The position numbers and the translations under genes were made by a program. The notes beneath the pieces are model-generated. The model made no database searches, was not told the origin of the DNA, and saw only the letters and a list, made by a program, of their open reading frames with translations. A DNA stretch of 64,000 nucleotides from Kaistia soli DSM 19436. GTDB lineage: Bacteria > Pseudomonadota > Alphaproteobacteria > Rhizobiales > Kaistiaceae. Location of the stretch: assembly GCF_900129325.1 (NCBI RefSeq), contig NZ_FQUP01000004.1, positions 186,001 through 250,000 of the forward strand, read 5' to 3'. Shown here in pieces: positions 1 to 9,006 of the stretch; within the stretch, counting starts at the first letter, position 1; every line of letters starts with the position of its first letter.

Positions 1-233
1 ACGAAGCAGGCATAGAGGCCATATTCGGGACGGAAGCCGGCGAGTTCGGAATAGGCGATGCCGACGGGAATCGCGACCGCCGCCACGGCGATGCCCGCCC
101 TGAGATCGGCCGGGAAGTCCGCACGATCATAGCGACGGAGTTCGCCGATGCCAGGCGCCCAGCGAGCGAGCAGGGCGGCAGCGCCGGAAGCGTGGCGGAC
201 GTCGTCCGCTTTGATCTCGCCGCGACTGATCAT
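1..233 (-). CDS. SulP-family inorganic anion transporter, N-terminal part (runs off the window)
   Basis: The first 77 residues are visible. They start at an ATG (233-231) that overlaps the stop of the RND gene as ATGA, so the two are translationally coupled. After a hydrophilic N-terminus comes a DLRAGIAVAAVAIPVGIAYS stretch and then AGFRPEYGLYA. This is the start of the SulP membrane core in sulfate/bicarbonate/dicarboxylate transporters, where the first helix is followed by a P-x-x-GLY signature. The substrate cannot be told from this fragment, and the C-terminal STAS domain, if present, lies outside. Its position as third gene of an efflux operon is unusual for SulP. Confidence 0.75.
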   Translation of the reverse strand, partial: MISRGEIKADDVRHASGAAALLARWAPGIGELRRYDRADFPADLRAGIAVAAVAIPVGIAYSELAGFRPEYGLYACF

Positions 234-3200
234 GCCGCAACTCCCGCCGGCGGGACCGCTGTCGCAGCGGGCGGAGGCGTCGCTTCGGCTGCCTTCTTGT
301 CCCGCTTCAGGCCATAGAAGGTCGAATAGAGCACCGGCACCAGCACCATGGTGAGAAGCGTGCCGTAGGTGAGGCCCGCCATGATGACGACGGCGAGGCC
401 AACCCAGAAGACGTCCGATAGCAGCGGGATCACGCCGAGAACCGTGGTTCCGGCCGCCAGCAGCACGGGCCTCAGCCGCGAGACGGCGGCCTCGACCGTC
501 GCATCGTAACGTGTCAGCCCGCGGTCGACGCCGGCATTGATCTCGTCCAGCAGCACGAGCCCGTTCTTGATCATCATGCCAGCCAGGCTCATCGCGGCGA
601 GGAGGGCCACGAAGCCGAAGGGCACGCCGGTGATGAGCAGGCCAAAGATGACCCCGGCGAGCGCGAAGGGAATGGTGAGCGCGATGACGAGCGGCGGGCG
701 CAGCGAATTGAACAGCGCGACCATGATGAAGATCGTGATCGCGAGTGCCGGGATGGCGCCTGGCAGCAGCGAGGCCTGGCTCTTTGAGCTGTTTTCCTGT
801 TCGCCGCCCCATTCCATGCCGTAGCCGGCGGGAAGAGGCAGCGCCTCGATCTTCGCCTTCACATCCTGGTAAAGCGTCGGGAAAGTCTGTCCGAGCGCTG
901 GATTGGCCTGCACCGTCAGGGTGCGCCGACGGTCGTAACGGGCGATCACCGCCTCCTGCGGCGCGACGGCCACGCTGTCGACAACCTGCGCCAGCGGCAC
1001 CGACTGCGTGCTGGCGATGCCGCGCACGCCGAGGACGTCGATATCGCCGGGACGGTCTCGCTCGCTGGCGACGTTGCGCATGACGATCGGGACGAGCTCG
1101 TCGCCATCGCGGAATGTACCGATCGGCAGCCCGTCATAGGTGCGGCGGGTCGTGCGGGCGAGGTCCTCCCGGGTGATCCCGGCCCAGGCTGCGCGCACGG
1201 GATTGTAGTCGGGGCGGACTTCCAGCACCGCCTGTCGCCAGTCGGTCTGCATCAATCCCGCATAGGGGCTCGCCCTGACGATTGCCAGCACCTGGTCTCC
1301 GAGGCCGCGCAATACCGCCGGGCTCGCATCGCCCGGCCCGCTCAGCCGCAGCTCGAACTTCCACGTATCGCCAGGTCCGACGGCGAACTTGCGTAGCGGG
1401 GTCAGCGCCGTCGGGAAATTCTGGGCAAGCCAAGGCTGCAGCTCGGCAATCAGGCCGTCGATTTCTCCGAGGTCATGGACGTTGACGACGAGCTGGCCAT
1501 AGGCCGAATTCTGCGCCTCAGGCTCGACCGGAAGGTAGAAGCGCGGTGGGCCGGCCCCGACGAAGGTCGCGACCTCGGCAACGCGCGGATCGGCACGCAG
1601 ATGTTCATCGATCGCGGCGAGGTCCGCCGAGACACGCTCGATGCGCGTCCCCTCCGGCATCCAGTAATCGACCATGAACTTGGTCATCGCCGCGTCGGGG
1701 AAGAAGAGCTTGGTGACACCGCCGAACGATCCGAGCGCTGCGACAAGCACCGCGAACGCGATGGCGATCGTCGCGAAGCGGAAGCGGATGGCGAGATGCA
1801 GCAGACCGCGGAAGGTGTTGAAGAACGGGCCGCCGAAGGCTTCCGCGCTGGCATTCTTGGCCGGCTTCAGCATCGCGATGCATTGCAGCGGCGTGACCGT
1901 GACCGAGAGGACCCAGGAGACCAGCAGCGAGATCGCGACGACGGAAAAGAGGCTCGCGCAATATTCCCCGGCGCTCTCCTCGGAGGCGAAGATCGGATAG
2001 AACGCCATGACGGCGATGATCGTGGCGCCAAGCAGCGCCATGGCCGGCTGGCTCGCAGCCTCGATCGCCGCGGCGCGCCGTTCCATGCCTTGATTGATCC
2101 GCACGGCATAGCCGTCTGCGATGACGATCGCGTTGTCGACCATCATGCCGAGGGCAATGACCAGCGCGCCGAGCGACATGCGCTGCAAGTCGATGCCGAA
2201 GATGCCCATCATCAGGAAGGTCGCCATCACCGTCAGCATCAGCGCGGTGCCGATGACGACGCCCATGCGCCAGCCCGACGGGACCGTCAGCACGACGAGA
2301 ACAATGACGATCGATTCGAGCAGGCTGATGAAGAAGCCGCTCACCGACTGGTCGATGGTTGTCGACTGCCAGTTCACCTTCTCGACACCGACGCCGATAG
2401 GCAGATCCAGCGTCAGCTCGGCGAGGCGCTTATCAACAGCCTCGCCGACCGTCACGACGTTCTCGCCGGGGCGGTTTGTGATCGCGATGCCGATCGCCGG
2501 TCGTCCGTTGAAGCGCATGATCTGCGCCGGCGGATCGGCATAGCCTTCATAGACGCGGCCGACATCGCGCAGGCGGATGACTTCGTTATTGCCGCCCTGC
2601 GACTGGCGGTTTGCATTCTGGAGGAGGTCCAGCGCCGTCGGCTGCAGCGCGAGGTCACCGATCTGTTCGGCGACGTCGAAGGTGCCGGTGGGCGCGATGC
2701 GCAGCTTGCTGTCGTTCACATACATCTGCCCGCCGTCGACGACCGCGTTCTGCGTCGCGAGGCCTGCCGCGATGGTCGCCTCGGAAAGGCCGAGCTGCGC
2801 CAGCTGGCTCTGCCGCACATCGACATAGATGCGCCGATCCTGCACGCCCCAAAGATCGACGCGGGCGACGCCATCGACGAGGCTGAGTTCACGCTTGAGA
2901 TCGTCGGCATAGGTCTTGAGCTGGCTCGGCGAATAGCCATCGCTGGTCACGGCCAGCAGCAGCCCGAAGACGTCGCCGAAATCGTCGATGACCTGCGGCT
3001 TGCCGGCTCCAGGCGGCAATTGACGCGCCGCCTCGTCGACGCGGGCGCGCACCTTGTCCCAGATCGCCGGCAGCTCCTCGGAGCCATAGGAGGCCTTGAT
3101 GTTGACTTTGATGCGCGAGCTTCCGGCCTTCGAGAAGCTCTCCAGCGAATCGAGCTCCTTCAGCTTCTGCAGCGACACCTCGATCTTGTCGGTCACCTCC

Positions 3201-3382
3201 TGCTCGACTTCCTCGGGATTGGCGCCGGGATAGGCCGTCATGACCACCGCGGTCTTGATGGTGAATTCCGGATCTTCGAGCTGGCCAAGCGTGAAAAAGG
3301 CGACGAAACCGCCGATGAGGATCAGCGCGGCTCCGAACCAGGTAACCGTCGGACGATCGACCGCGAATTCGACGATCTTCAT
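230..3382 (-). CDS. RND-family efflux permease
   Basis: Inner-membrane, proton-driven resistance-nodulation-division pump of 1050 residues, the usual AcrB/MexB length. The chosen ATG (3382-3380) overlaps the stop of the adaptor gene by 4 bases and begins MKIVEFAVDRPTVTWFG, a standard RND first helix. Further upstream starts would run into the adaptor gene. Two repeats of periplasmic porter domains and 12 helices can be followed; the sequence ends in a conventional TM12 (VLVPVLYSTFYG). The TM4 proton-relay motif reads GMMVDNAIVIADG, so the second Asp of the usual DD pair is Asn. That fits a distinct RND subfamily rather than classical HAE-1. No outer-membrane TolC gene is adjacent. The drug or lipid substrate is unknown. 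Confidence 0.93.
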   Translation of the reverse strand: MKIVEFAVDRPTVTWFGAALILIGGFVAFFTLGQLEDPEFTIKTAVVMTAYPGANPEEVEQEVTDKIEVSLQKLKELDSLESFSKAGSSRIKVNIKASYGSEELPAIWDKVRARVDEAARQLPPGAGKPQVIDDFGDVFGLLLAVTSDGYSPSQLKTYADDLKRELSLVDGVARVDLWGVQDRRIYVDVRQSQLAQLGLSEATIAAGLATQNAVVDGGQMYVNDSKLRIAPTGTFDVAEQIGDLALQPTALDLLQNANRQSQGGNNEVIRLRDVGRVYEGYADPPAQIMRFNGRPAIGIAITNRPGENVVTVGEAVDKRLAELTLDLPIGVGVEKVNWQSTTIDQSVSGFFISLLESIVIVLVVLTVPSGWRMGVVIGTALMLTVMATFLMMGIFGIDLQRMSLGALVIALGMMVDNAIVIADGYAVRINQGMERRAAAIEAASQPAMALLGATIIAVMAFYPIFASEESAGEYCASLFSVVAISLLVSWVLSVTVTPLQCIAMLKPAKNASAEAFGGPFFNTFRGLLHLAIRFRFATIAIAFAVLVAALGSFGGVTKLFFPDAAMTKFMVDYWMPEGTRIERVSADLAAIDEHLRADPRVAEVATFVGAGPPRFYLPVEPEAQNSAYGQLVVNVHDLGEIDGLIAELQPWLAQNFPTALTPLRKFAVGPGDTWKFELRLSGPGDASPAVLRGLGDQVLAIVRASPYAGLMQTDWRQAVLEVRPDYNPVRAAWAGITREDLARTTRRTYDGLPIGTFRDGDELVPIVMRNVASERDRPGDIDVLGVRGIASTQSVPLAQVVDSVAVAPQEAVIARYDRRRTLTVQANPALGQTFPTLYQDVKAKIEALPLPAGYGMEWGGEQENSSKSQASLLPGAIPALAITIFIMVALFNSLRPPLVIALTIPFALAGVIFGLLITGVPFGFVALLAAMSLAGMMIKNGLVLLDEINAGVDRGLTRYDATVEAAVSRLRPVLLAAGTTVLGVIPLLSDVFWVGLAVVIMAGLTYGTLLTMVLVPVLYSTFYGLKRDKKAAEATPPPAATAVPPAGVAA

Positions 3383-4527
3383 GATCTGGGTGCCTCCGGC
3401 GATGCTTCGCCTTCCGGCGGCAGACGCACGAGCTCTGCCTCGGCGAGACTGTTGGCGCCGGCGGTCACCACCCATTCGCCAGGCTTCAGCCCCTCCTTAA
3501 CTTCAAGGCCACCCTGCACGACACGGCCGACCTGGACGGGCCGGAGCGCGACCTTGGCCGTCGCCGGATCAAGGACCCAGACAGCGAGCGGCGCCTTGCC
3601 GGGCTCCAGCGGCCGCACCGCGGCCGGGGGCACGACAATCTGCTTCTGGGCTTCACCCTCATCGACGGTGGCGACCCGGAAGTTGCCGGCCATGCCGGGG
3701 AGAATGACGACCTTGGCATCGGCCGACTGGTCCATCGCGATGGTCACCGGGAAGGTTCTGGTCAGTTGCGACGCTTCGGTGCCGATCTCGACGACCTCTC
3801 CCTTCAGCACCGTATCTGGATAGGCGTCGAACCGCGCTTCGATCGAGCCGACGAGCGGCACGAGCGTGATCAGCGTCTCGGGAATGTCGATGACGGCCTC
3901 AAGCCGGCGCAGATCAAGCAGGCGGACGATCTGCTGCTGGGCGCGGACTTCCTCGAAAACCTCGGGATAGACGGCGACAACCCGCCCCTCGAAGGGAGCC
4001 TTCAGAACGGTCTGGTCAAGGTCGATCTGCGCCCGCTGAAGGGCGGACCTGACCGACTGGACGCGTGCCGTCGCGCCTTCCCGCGCGCTCAGCGCATCGT
4101 CGCCGCGCGCCTTTGGATAGGTCCCGCTCTTCACCAGGGGCAGGATGCGATCATACTGGTCCGACTTCAGCTGCAGATCGGCATTGGCCTGATCGAGGTC
4201 GGCCTGAAGCCGCGTCACGTCGGAGCGATAGGAACTGTCGTCGAGCGCCGCGACGATCGTGCCGGCCTCGATCTTCTGGCCGACCCGAACGGGCAGCGAT
4301 GCGATCTGGCCAGAGACGCGGAACGTCAGCATCGCCTCCTGCGCTGCCTTGGCGAGACCCGGAAACTGGCGCTGGCCGAGCGCCGTCGCGACGCCGACCT
4401 GCATCGCTGCAACCGGGCGTGGCGGTGGCGGTGCTCCGGCCTTCTTCTCCTCGGAACAGCCGCTGGCGGCGAGGAGCAGCGCGAGGCACGCCGCACGGAC
4501 GGCAAAACAAGGGACGCCACAAGTCAC
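3379..4527 (-). CDS. RND periplasmic adaptor (membrane-fusion) lipoprotein
   Basis: Adaptor that bridges the downstream RND pump and an outer-membrane channel. From the proposed GTG start (4527-4525) the product is 382 residues. It opens with a hydrophobic segment ending in LLLAASGC, a clear lipobox, so it should be a lipid-anchored periplasmic protein. A lipoyl half-motif, an alpha-helical hairpin (roughly residues 95-160), a second lipoyl half (APFEGRVVAVYPE) and beta-barrel domains follow in the usual order. The start is uncertain: the frame stays open about 50 codons further upstream without a convincing ribosome-binding site. A GAGGCGG stretch lies about 11 bases before the GTG. The stop overlaps the RND start. 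Confidence 0.87.
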   Translation of the reverse strand: MTCGVPCFAVRAACLALLLAASGCSEEKKAGAPPPPRPVAAMQVGVATALGQRQFPGLAKAAQEAMLTFRVSGQIASLPVRVGQKIEAGTIVAALDDSSYRSDVTRLQADLDQANADLQLKSDQYDRILPLVKSGTYPKARGDDALSAREGATARVQSVRSALQRAQIDLDQTVLKAPFEGRVVAVYPEVFEEVRAQQQIVRLLDLRRLEAVIDIPETLITLVPLVGSIEARFDAYPDTVLKGEVVEIGTEASQLTRTFPVTIAMDQSADAKVVILPGMAGNFRVATVDEGEAQKQIVVPPAAVRPLEPGKAPLAVWVLDPATAKVALRPVQVGRVVQGGLEVKEGLKPGEWVVTAGANSLAEAELVRLPPEGEASPEAPRS

Positions 4528-4808
4528 AAGGGCTTGACCCGCCTCGATTTCAATGTGCCCGGCGCGTCTACGATCATATGGGAAACGAACAATCAGTTCA
4601 GCCTCCTGTCGTCCGGCAATACAACCTGCGAAAAGAGAAACAAAACTCCGCACGAGACTTCGATCATTATTGCTGCATTGCAATATCGACTGAAATCTTC
4701 GTCCCGTATCCTAGAGGTAGCAATCGATCTATATTTGATGAAGGTCAATGTTATTATCGATCGCGCCCGGTTGATACGAGATGCCCTGCGTGGGGCCGGA
4801 GTTCGCCG
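4528..4808. other. Divergent intergenic region, efflux operon / V-ATPase operon
   Basis: About 280 bases lie between the adaptor gene (minus) and the first V-ATPase gene (plus). The region is visibly richer in A/T than its surroundings, as expected for back-to-back promoters. Direct and inverted ATCGAT copies occur near 4720-4765. I could not assign a convincing -35/-10 pair on either strand. No small gene with a ribosome-binding site was found. Confidence 0.4.
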
Positions 4809-6155
4809 ATGTCCGTCGTTCCCATTCGATATGACCGCGTCCTTTCGATCATCGGCGACGTGCTCCGCGTCGCCCTGCCGGTACAGACCCGCGATGATCC
4901 CGCCGGGCCTCGCTTCGGGGACCTGGCGCTGGTTCAGGAAGGCACAGGCGGCCCGAGGCTGGCTCAGGTGGTGAAGATCGCGGAGGGCGAGGCGTCGTTG
5001 CAGGTGTTTCCGGGAACGCGTGGCCTCTCGACGCGGGCGCAGACCCAGTTTCTCGGCCACGCGCCCCGCGTTCCGTTCTCGCCAAACATTCTGGGCCGCG
5101 TCTTCTCCGGCGCGGGCACCGTCGTCGACGGCGGCCCGGCCCTTGGTCAGGAGCCGGAAGTCGAGATCGCCGGCCCCTCGGCCAACCCAGCCCGCCGGTC
5201 GCTCGCCTCGCGCATGATCCGCACCGACGTGCCGATGATCGATGTGTTCAACTGCCTGGTGGAGAGCCAGAAGATCCCGATCTTCTCGACATCGGGCGAG
5301 CCGCACGACACGCTTCTGGCGCGCATTGGCATCCAGGCCGATGCCGATGTCGTCGTCTTCGGCGGCCTTGGCCTCACCTTCGACGAATATTGGCGTTTCC
5401 GCACGGCCTTCGAGGATGCCGGCGTGTTCGGGCGGACGATCATGTTCGTCAACCAGGCCTCGGATCCGGTCCTGGAGCGCCTCCTCGTTCCCGACATGGC
5501 GCTGGCCGTCGCCGAGAAATTTGCCACCGAGGAGAAGAAACGCGTCCTCGTGCTGCTGACAGACATGACGGCGTTTGCCGACGCGCTGAAGGAAGTCGGC
5601 ATCGCGCTCGACCGCGTCCCGTCCAATCGCGGCTATCTCGGCGATCTCTATTCACAGCTCGCCCGGCGCTATGAGAAGGCGGCCGTCTTTCCGGGCGCCG
5701 GCTCGGTGACGATCCTCTCCGTCACCACCATGCCGGGCGGCGACGTCACCCATCCGGTGCCGGACAATACCGGCTACATCACCGAAGGGCAGTTCTACCT
5801 TCGGGGTGGCCGCATCGATCCGTTTGGCTCTCTGTCGCGCCTCAAGCAGCACGTCATCGGCAAGGAGACGCGCGACGACCACAGCGCGGTCATGAACACC
5901 ATGATCCGCCTCTATTCCGGGGCGCGGGATGCACAGCGCAAGCAGGCGATGGCGTTCGAGCTTTCGGATCTCGACCATCGCTCATTGAAATTCGGCGCGT
6001 TGTTCGAGGCGCGGTTCATGGATCTCGCCGTCTCCATGCCCCTCGACGAGGCGCTGGATCTCGGCTGGAAGACGATGGCCGAGTGCTTCCCCGCTGAGGA
6101 ACTGCTGATCCGGCAGGCTCTGGTCGACAAATACTACCCGGCAAAGGCCGCCTGA
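4809..6155 (+). CDS. atpB: V/A-type ATPase subunit B
   Basis: Regulatory, non-catalytic nucleotide-binding subunit of the V1 head, alternating with subunit A in the hexamer. Product 448 residues. Family marks include IPIFSTSGEPHDTLLARI (the B-subunit counterpart of FSGSGLPHN), a GLGLTFDEYWRF helix and VLVLLTDMTAFADALKEV, with no intact Walker A lysine, as normal for B. The ATG is preceded by GGAGTTCGCCG. It opens an operon in which every following gene overlaps or nearly abuts the previous one. In the related chlamydial operon B lies in the middle; here it is first because the order is permuted. Confidence 0.93.
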   Translation: MSVVPIRYDRVLSIIGDVLRVALPVQTRDDPAGPRFGDLALVQEGTGGPRLAQVVKIAEGEASLQVFPGTRGLSTRAQTQFLGHAPRVPFSPNILGRVFSGAGTVVDGGPALGQEPEVEIAGPSANPARRSLASRMIRTDVPMIDVFNCLVESQKIPIFSTSGEPHDTLLARIGIQADADVVVFGGLGLTFDEYWRFRTAFEDAGVFGRTIMFVNQASDPVLERLLVPDMALAVAEKFATEEKKRVLVLLTDMTAFADALKEVGIALDRVPSNRGYLGDLYSQLARRYEKAAVFPGAGSVTILSVTTMPGGDVTHPVPDNTGYITEGQFYLRGGRIDPFGSLSRLKQHVIGKETRDDHSAVMNTMIRLYSGARDAQRKQAMAFELSDLDHRSLKFGALFEARFMDLAVSMPLDEALDLGWKTMAECFPAEELLIRQALVDKYYPAKAA

Positions 6156-6157
6156 TC

Positions 6158-6763
6158 ATGGCCCGCGTCCCGCTCAGCAAGTCGCAATTGCGCAAGGAGA
6201 AGGAAAATCTCGTCTCCTATCGCCGCTACCTTCCGGCGCTCGATCTGAAGCGCCAGCAATTGATGGGCGAGCGCGTCCACGCCGTGAGGGCGATCGGGGA
6301 GGCCGAGGCAAAGGTGGCGGGTGCTGCGGAAGCGGCGGGTGCTGCGCTGCCCATGCTGGCCGACAGCCGCATTGACGTCTCCGGGCTGGTCACGCTGGGC
6401 AGGGTCGAGTTCGGCACACAGAACGTCGCTGGCGTCAGCCTGCCGGTGCTTCGCTCCGTCGAGATCCTCCGCACGCCCTATGGAAGGATGGTGCGCCCGC
6501 ACTGGGTCGATGCTGTGGTTGAGCGGCTGGAGGCGGCAATCCGCCTGCGCATCGAGGTCGATGTCGCGCGCCAGCGTCTCGCGAAGCTCGACAAGGCCGT
6601 CGCGACGACGACGCAGCGCGTCAATCTCTTCGACAAGGTGCTCATCCCGGAAGCCGAGGCCAATATCCGCCGCATCATGGTCTATCTCGGCGATGCCGAA
6701 CGGGCGGCCGTGGTCGGCGGCAAGATCGCCAAGCGCCAGCGCGCGGCGGGCGGTGCCGCATGA
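6158..6763 (+). CDS. atpD: V/A-type ATPase subunit D (central stalk)
   Basis: Coiled-coil rotor shaft that connects the A3B3 head to the membrane ring. Product 201 residues, starting 2 bases after the stop of subunit B. The N-terminus VPLSKSQLRKEKENLVSYRR matches the family opening (PTK-x-x-L). The C-terminal helix RVNLFDKVLIPEAEANIRRI is the signature RVNALE-x-x-P-x region of D subunits. Long heptad-like helices flank a central Ala/Gly-rich loop. No subunit F gene, the usual stalk partner, is present nearby. Confidence 0.92.
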   Translation: MARVPLSKSQLRKEKENLVSYRRYLPALDLKRQQLMGERVHAVRAIGEAEAKVAGAAEAAGAALPMLADSRIDVSGLVTLGRVEFGTQNVAGVSLPVLRSVEILRTPYGRMVRPHWVDAVVERLEAAIRLRIEVDVARQRLAKLDKAVATTTQRVNLFDKVLIPEAEANIRRIMVYLGDAERAAVVGGKIAKRQRAAGGAA

Positions 6764-8553
6764 GCATCGTCCCCATGCACAAGGTCGCGATCTGCGGCCC
6801 GCTCGCCGAGAAGGACCCGGTGATCGACGCGCTGCAGCGGCTCGGCGTCATGCATCTGATCCCGCTCAGAGCGGCCGATCCGCTGGCGCCGACCGATGCC
6901 GCCGAGCGCAACCGGGCGAGGACCGCCTTTCGGCATCTTGTGGACTCGCCCGAGCAGCGCCGCCCCTATCGTCCGGGCACCGCCTTCAATCTGGCCGACA
7001 TTGTCGGGAGGATCGCCGAGAACCGCCGCACGCTGCGGCGCCTTTCTGATCGGCGCGACGAATTGGTGGCGCGGATCGGCGATGTCTCGCTATGGGGCAA
7101 CGTCGCATTCCCCGCCCTCGACGCGCTCGGCGGGGAACGGCTGTGGTTCTACGTCCTGCCGATCAGACAGCGGGAGACGCTCGATAACGTCTCGCTTCCC
7201 TTTGCGATCGTCGGCAAGGACTCGACACGGCTCTTCGTTGTGGTCGTGACGGCGGAGGAACCGGCCGCAGACCTGCTGCCCGTGCCGCGCACGCATTTCG
7301 GCGCTGTGCCGTTGCACGCTTTGACGGCCGAACTCGACCAGTTGGAGATCGACCTCGACAAGGCGAAGGCCGAACGCGGCGAGCTGACCCGCTGGCGCCT
7401 GCTGCTTGGAACCGAGCTCGCGAGCGCCGAGGATGCCGACGAACGCCACGACGTCGCGGGCAAGACGCTGGACACGGATGGGCTCTTCGCCATTCAGGGC
7501 TGGGCGCCCAGCGAGAGCGTTCCGGCGATCGAGCGGATGGCCGAGAGCCAGAACCTCGCCGTCCTCGCAGAGCAGCCCACGGCAATCGACAAGCCACCGA
7601 CCCTGCTCCGCCCGCGGGATGCCCGTCTCGGCGGCGGCGCCGATCTCACCAATTTTTACACAACCCCAGCCTATGGCGCCTGGGATCCGAGCTTCATCGT
7701 CTTCACGTCCTTCGCGATCTTCTTCGCGATGATCATGGCCGATGCCGGCTATGCCGCAGTGATCGGGCTGATCGTCCTCTGGCTCTGGAAGCGGATGGGC
7801 AAGACCGATGGTGGCCGGCGCACGCGGGTGATGCTGGCAGCGATCACCGTGGCGTGCCTCGTCTATGGCGTCCTGGCCGGCTCCTATTTCGGCGTCGCGC
7901 CGCGCCCGAGCAGCTTCCTCGCCCGCATCGCGATCGTGCACATCACGAATTTCGACGAGATGATGAAGCTTTCGGTGGTCATCGGCGCCGTCCATGTCGG
8001 CATCGCGCTGGTGGCGACGGCCTGGCTAGCGCGGGCAAGCGCCGGGGCGCTGGTACCGATCGGCTGGCTCGCCGTCATTATCGGCGGATTGTTGACTTGG
8101 CTCAGCGCCGGAAGCTTCGCGCGTGGCGGCACGGCCTTCTTCGTCGCCGGCCTCGTCGCGGTCTTCGTCGGCTCCGCTGCCGGCCGCCCCATATCGCGGC
8201 CGACGGACTGGCTGCTTCGCGTGACGGACGGCCTGATGGGGCTCACCTCGATCACCAAGCTCTTCGGCGACATCCTGAGCTATCTGCGGCTCTTCGCGCT
8301 CGGCCTTGCCAGCGCCTCGCTCGCCGAAACCTTCAACGGCATGGCGGCCGGGCTACAGATTTCGCGTCCCGGTCTCGGCCTGCTCGCCTCGCTCCTGATC
8401 CTCGCCTTCGGTCACGCCATCAACTTCGTCATCGGCATCATGGGCGGCGTCGTCCATGGCCTCCGGCTCAACTACATCGAATTCTTCGGCTGGGGCCTCT
8501 CGGAAGAGGGCTATCCGTTCCGCGCATTTGCCAAGAGGGAGATCCCCGAATGA
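6760..8553 (+). CDS. atpI: V/A-type ATPase subunit I/a (membrane stator)
   Basis: Stator subunit that forms the ion half-channels against the c-ring. It has 597 residues: a soluble N-terminal half (about 1-300, two alpha/beta lobes) and a C-terminal half with about 7-8 membrane helices. The ion-translocating arginine is visible as R510 in LSYLRLFALGLASASLAET. The last helices carry FGHAINFVIGIMGG and a LRLNYIEFFGW segment, both typical of subunit I. Its ATG overlaps the stop of D (ATGA). The length is close to the chlamydial and bacteroidal I subunits and shorter than the archaeal ones. Confidence 0.93.
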   Translation: MSIVPMHKVAICGPLAEKDPVIDALQRLGVMHLIPLRAADPLAPTDAAERNRARTAFRHLVDSPEQRRPYRPGTAFNLADIVGRIAENRRTLRRLSDRRDELVARIGDVSLWGNVAFPALDALGGERLWFYVLPIRQRETLDNVSLPFAIVGKDSTRLFVVVVTAEEPAADLLPVPRTHFGAVPLHALTAELDQLEIDLDKAKAERGELTRWRLLLGTELASAEDADERHDVAGKTLDTDGLFAIQGWAPSESVPAIERMAESQNLAVLAEQPTAIDKPPTLLRPRDARLGGGADLTNFYTTPAYGAWDPSFIVFTSFAIFFAMIMADAGYAAVIGLIVLWLWKRMGKTDGGRRTRVMLAAITVACLVYGVLAGSYFGVAPRPSSFLARIAIVHITNFDEMMKLSVVIGAVHVGIALVATAWLARASAGALVPIGWLAVIIGGLLTWLSAGSFARGGTAFFVAGLVAVFVGSAAGRPISRPTDWLLRVTDGLMGLTSITKLFGDILSYLRLFALGLASASLAETFNGMAAGLQISRPGLGLLASLLILAFGHAINFVIGIMGGVVHGLRLNYIEFFGWGLSEEGYPFRAFAKREIPE

Positions 8554-8996
8554 ACGAGCTCATGGTCATTCTAGGCTGGCTGGGCGTCTTCGCGCCGGTT
8601 GGCCTCGGCGCGATCGGCAGCGCCATCGGCGTCACCATCGCCGGACAGGCCGCGATCGGCGCGATGCTGGAAACCGACAGCGGCTATGGCCGCTTCGTCG
8701 GCGTCGCGGCGATCCCCTCCTCGACCGTGATCTATGGCATCGTCGTCATGTTCTCGCTGCAGCGGACGATCACCCCGGAGAACGGCGCTGGCCTGTTCGG
8801 CATCGGGATCCTGACGGGCCTCGCCCTCGCTTATACCTCGGTCTGGCAGGGCAAGGCCTGCGCCAGCGCCATCGCCGCCTCGAAGTCAAAGCCCGAGATC
8901 TTCGGCCTTTCGCTGGCGCCCGCCGCGATCGTCGAGGGCTTCGCGGTCTTCACCTTCGTCTTCGCGCTCGTCCTCGCCGGCAACATCAAGGGCTGA
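8550..8996 (+). CDS. atpK: V/A-type ATPase proteolipid subunit K (c-ring, duplicated hairpin)
   Basis: Rotor-ring proteolipid of 148 residues with four membrane helices, i.e. two fused hairpins. Start ATG overlaps the stop of subunit I. Only the second hairpin has the ion-binding carboxylate, E129 in LAPAAIVEGFAVF; the first hairpin has IPSSTVIYG at the matching place without an acid. This one-carboxylate-per-four-helices pattern is that of V-type rings. The first-hairpin residues differ from the T-Q-x-x-Y set that binds sodium in enterococcal NtpK. I lean to proton coupling, but the sequence alone does not settle it. Confidence 0.92.
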   Translation: MNELMVILGWLGVFAPVGLGAIGSAIGVTIAGQAAIGAMLETDSGYGRFVGVAAIPSSTVIYGIVVMFSLQRTITPENGAGLFGIGILTGLALAYTSVWQGKACASAIAASKSKPEIFGLSLAPAAIVEGFAVFTFVFALVLAGNIKG

Positions 8997-9006
8997 GGAG
9001 GCGATC

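Noticed and set aside
1475-3823. A 782-codon open frame on the plus strand, antisense to the first RND pump and adaptor
   Set aside because: It is rich in Asp, Arg, Gln and His in the way typical of GC-rich shadow frames, has no domain or ribosome-binding site, and spans two well-supported genes on the other strand.
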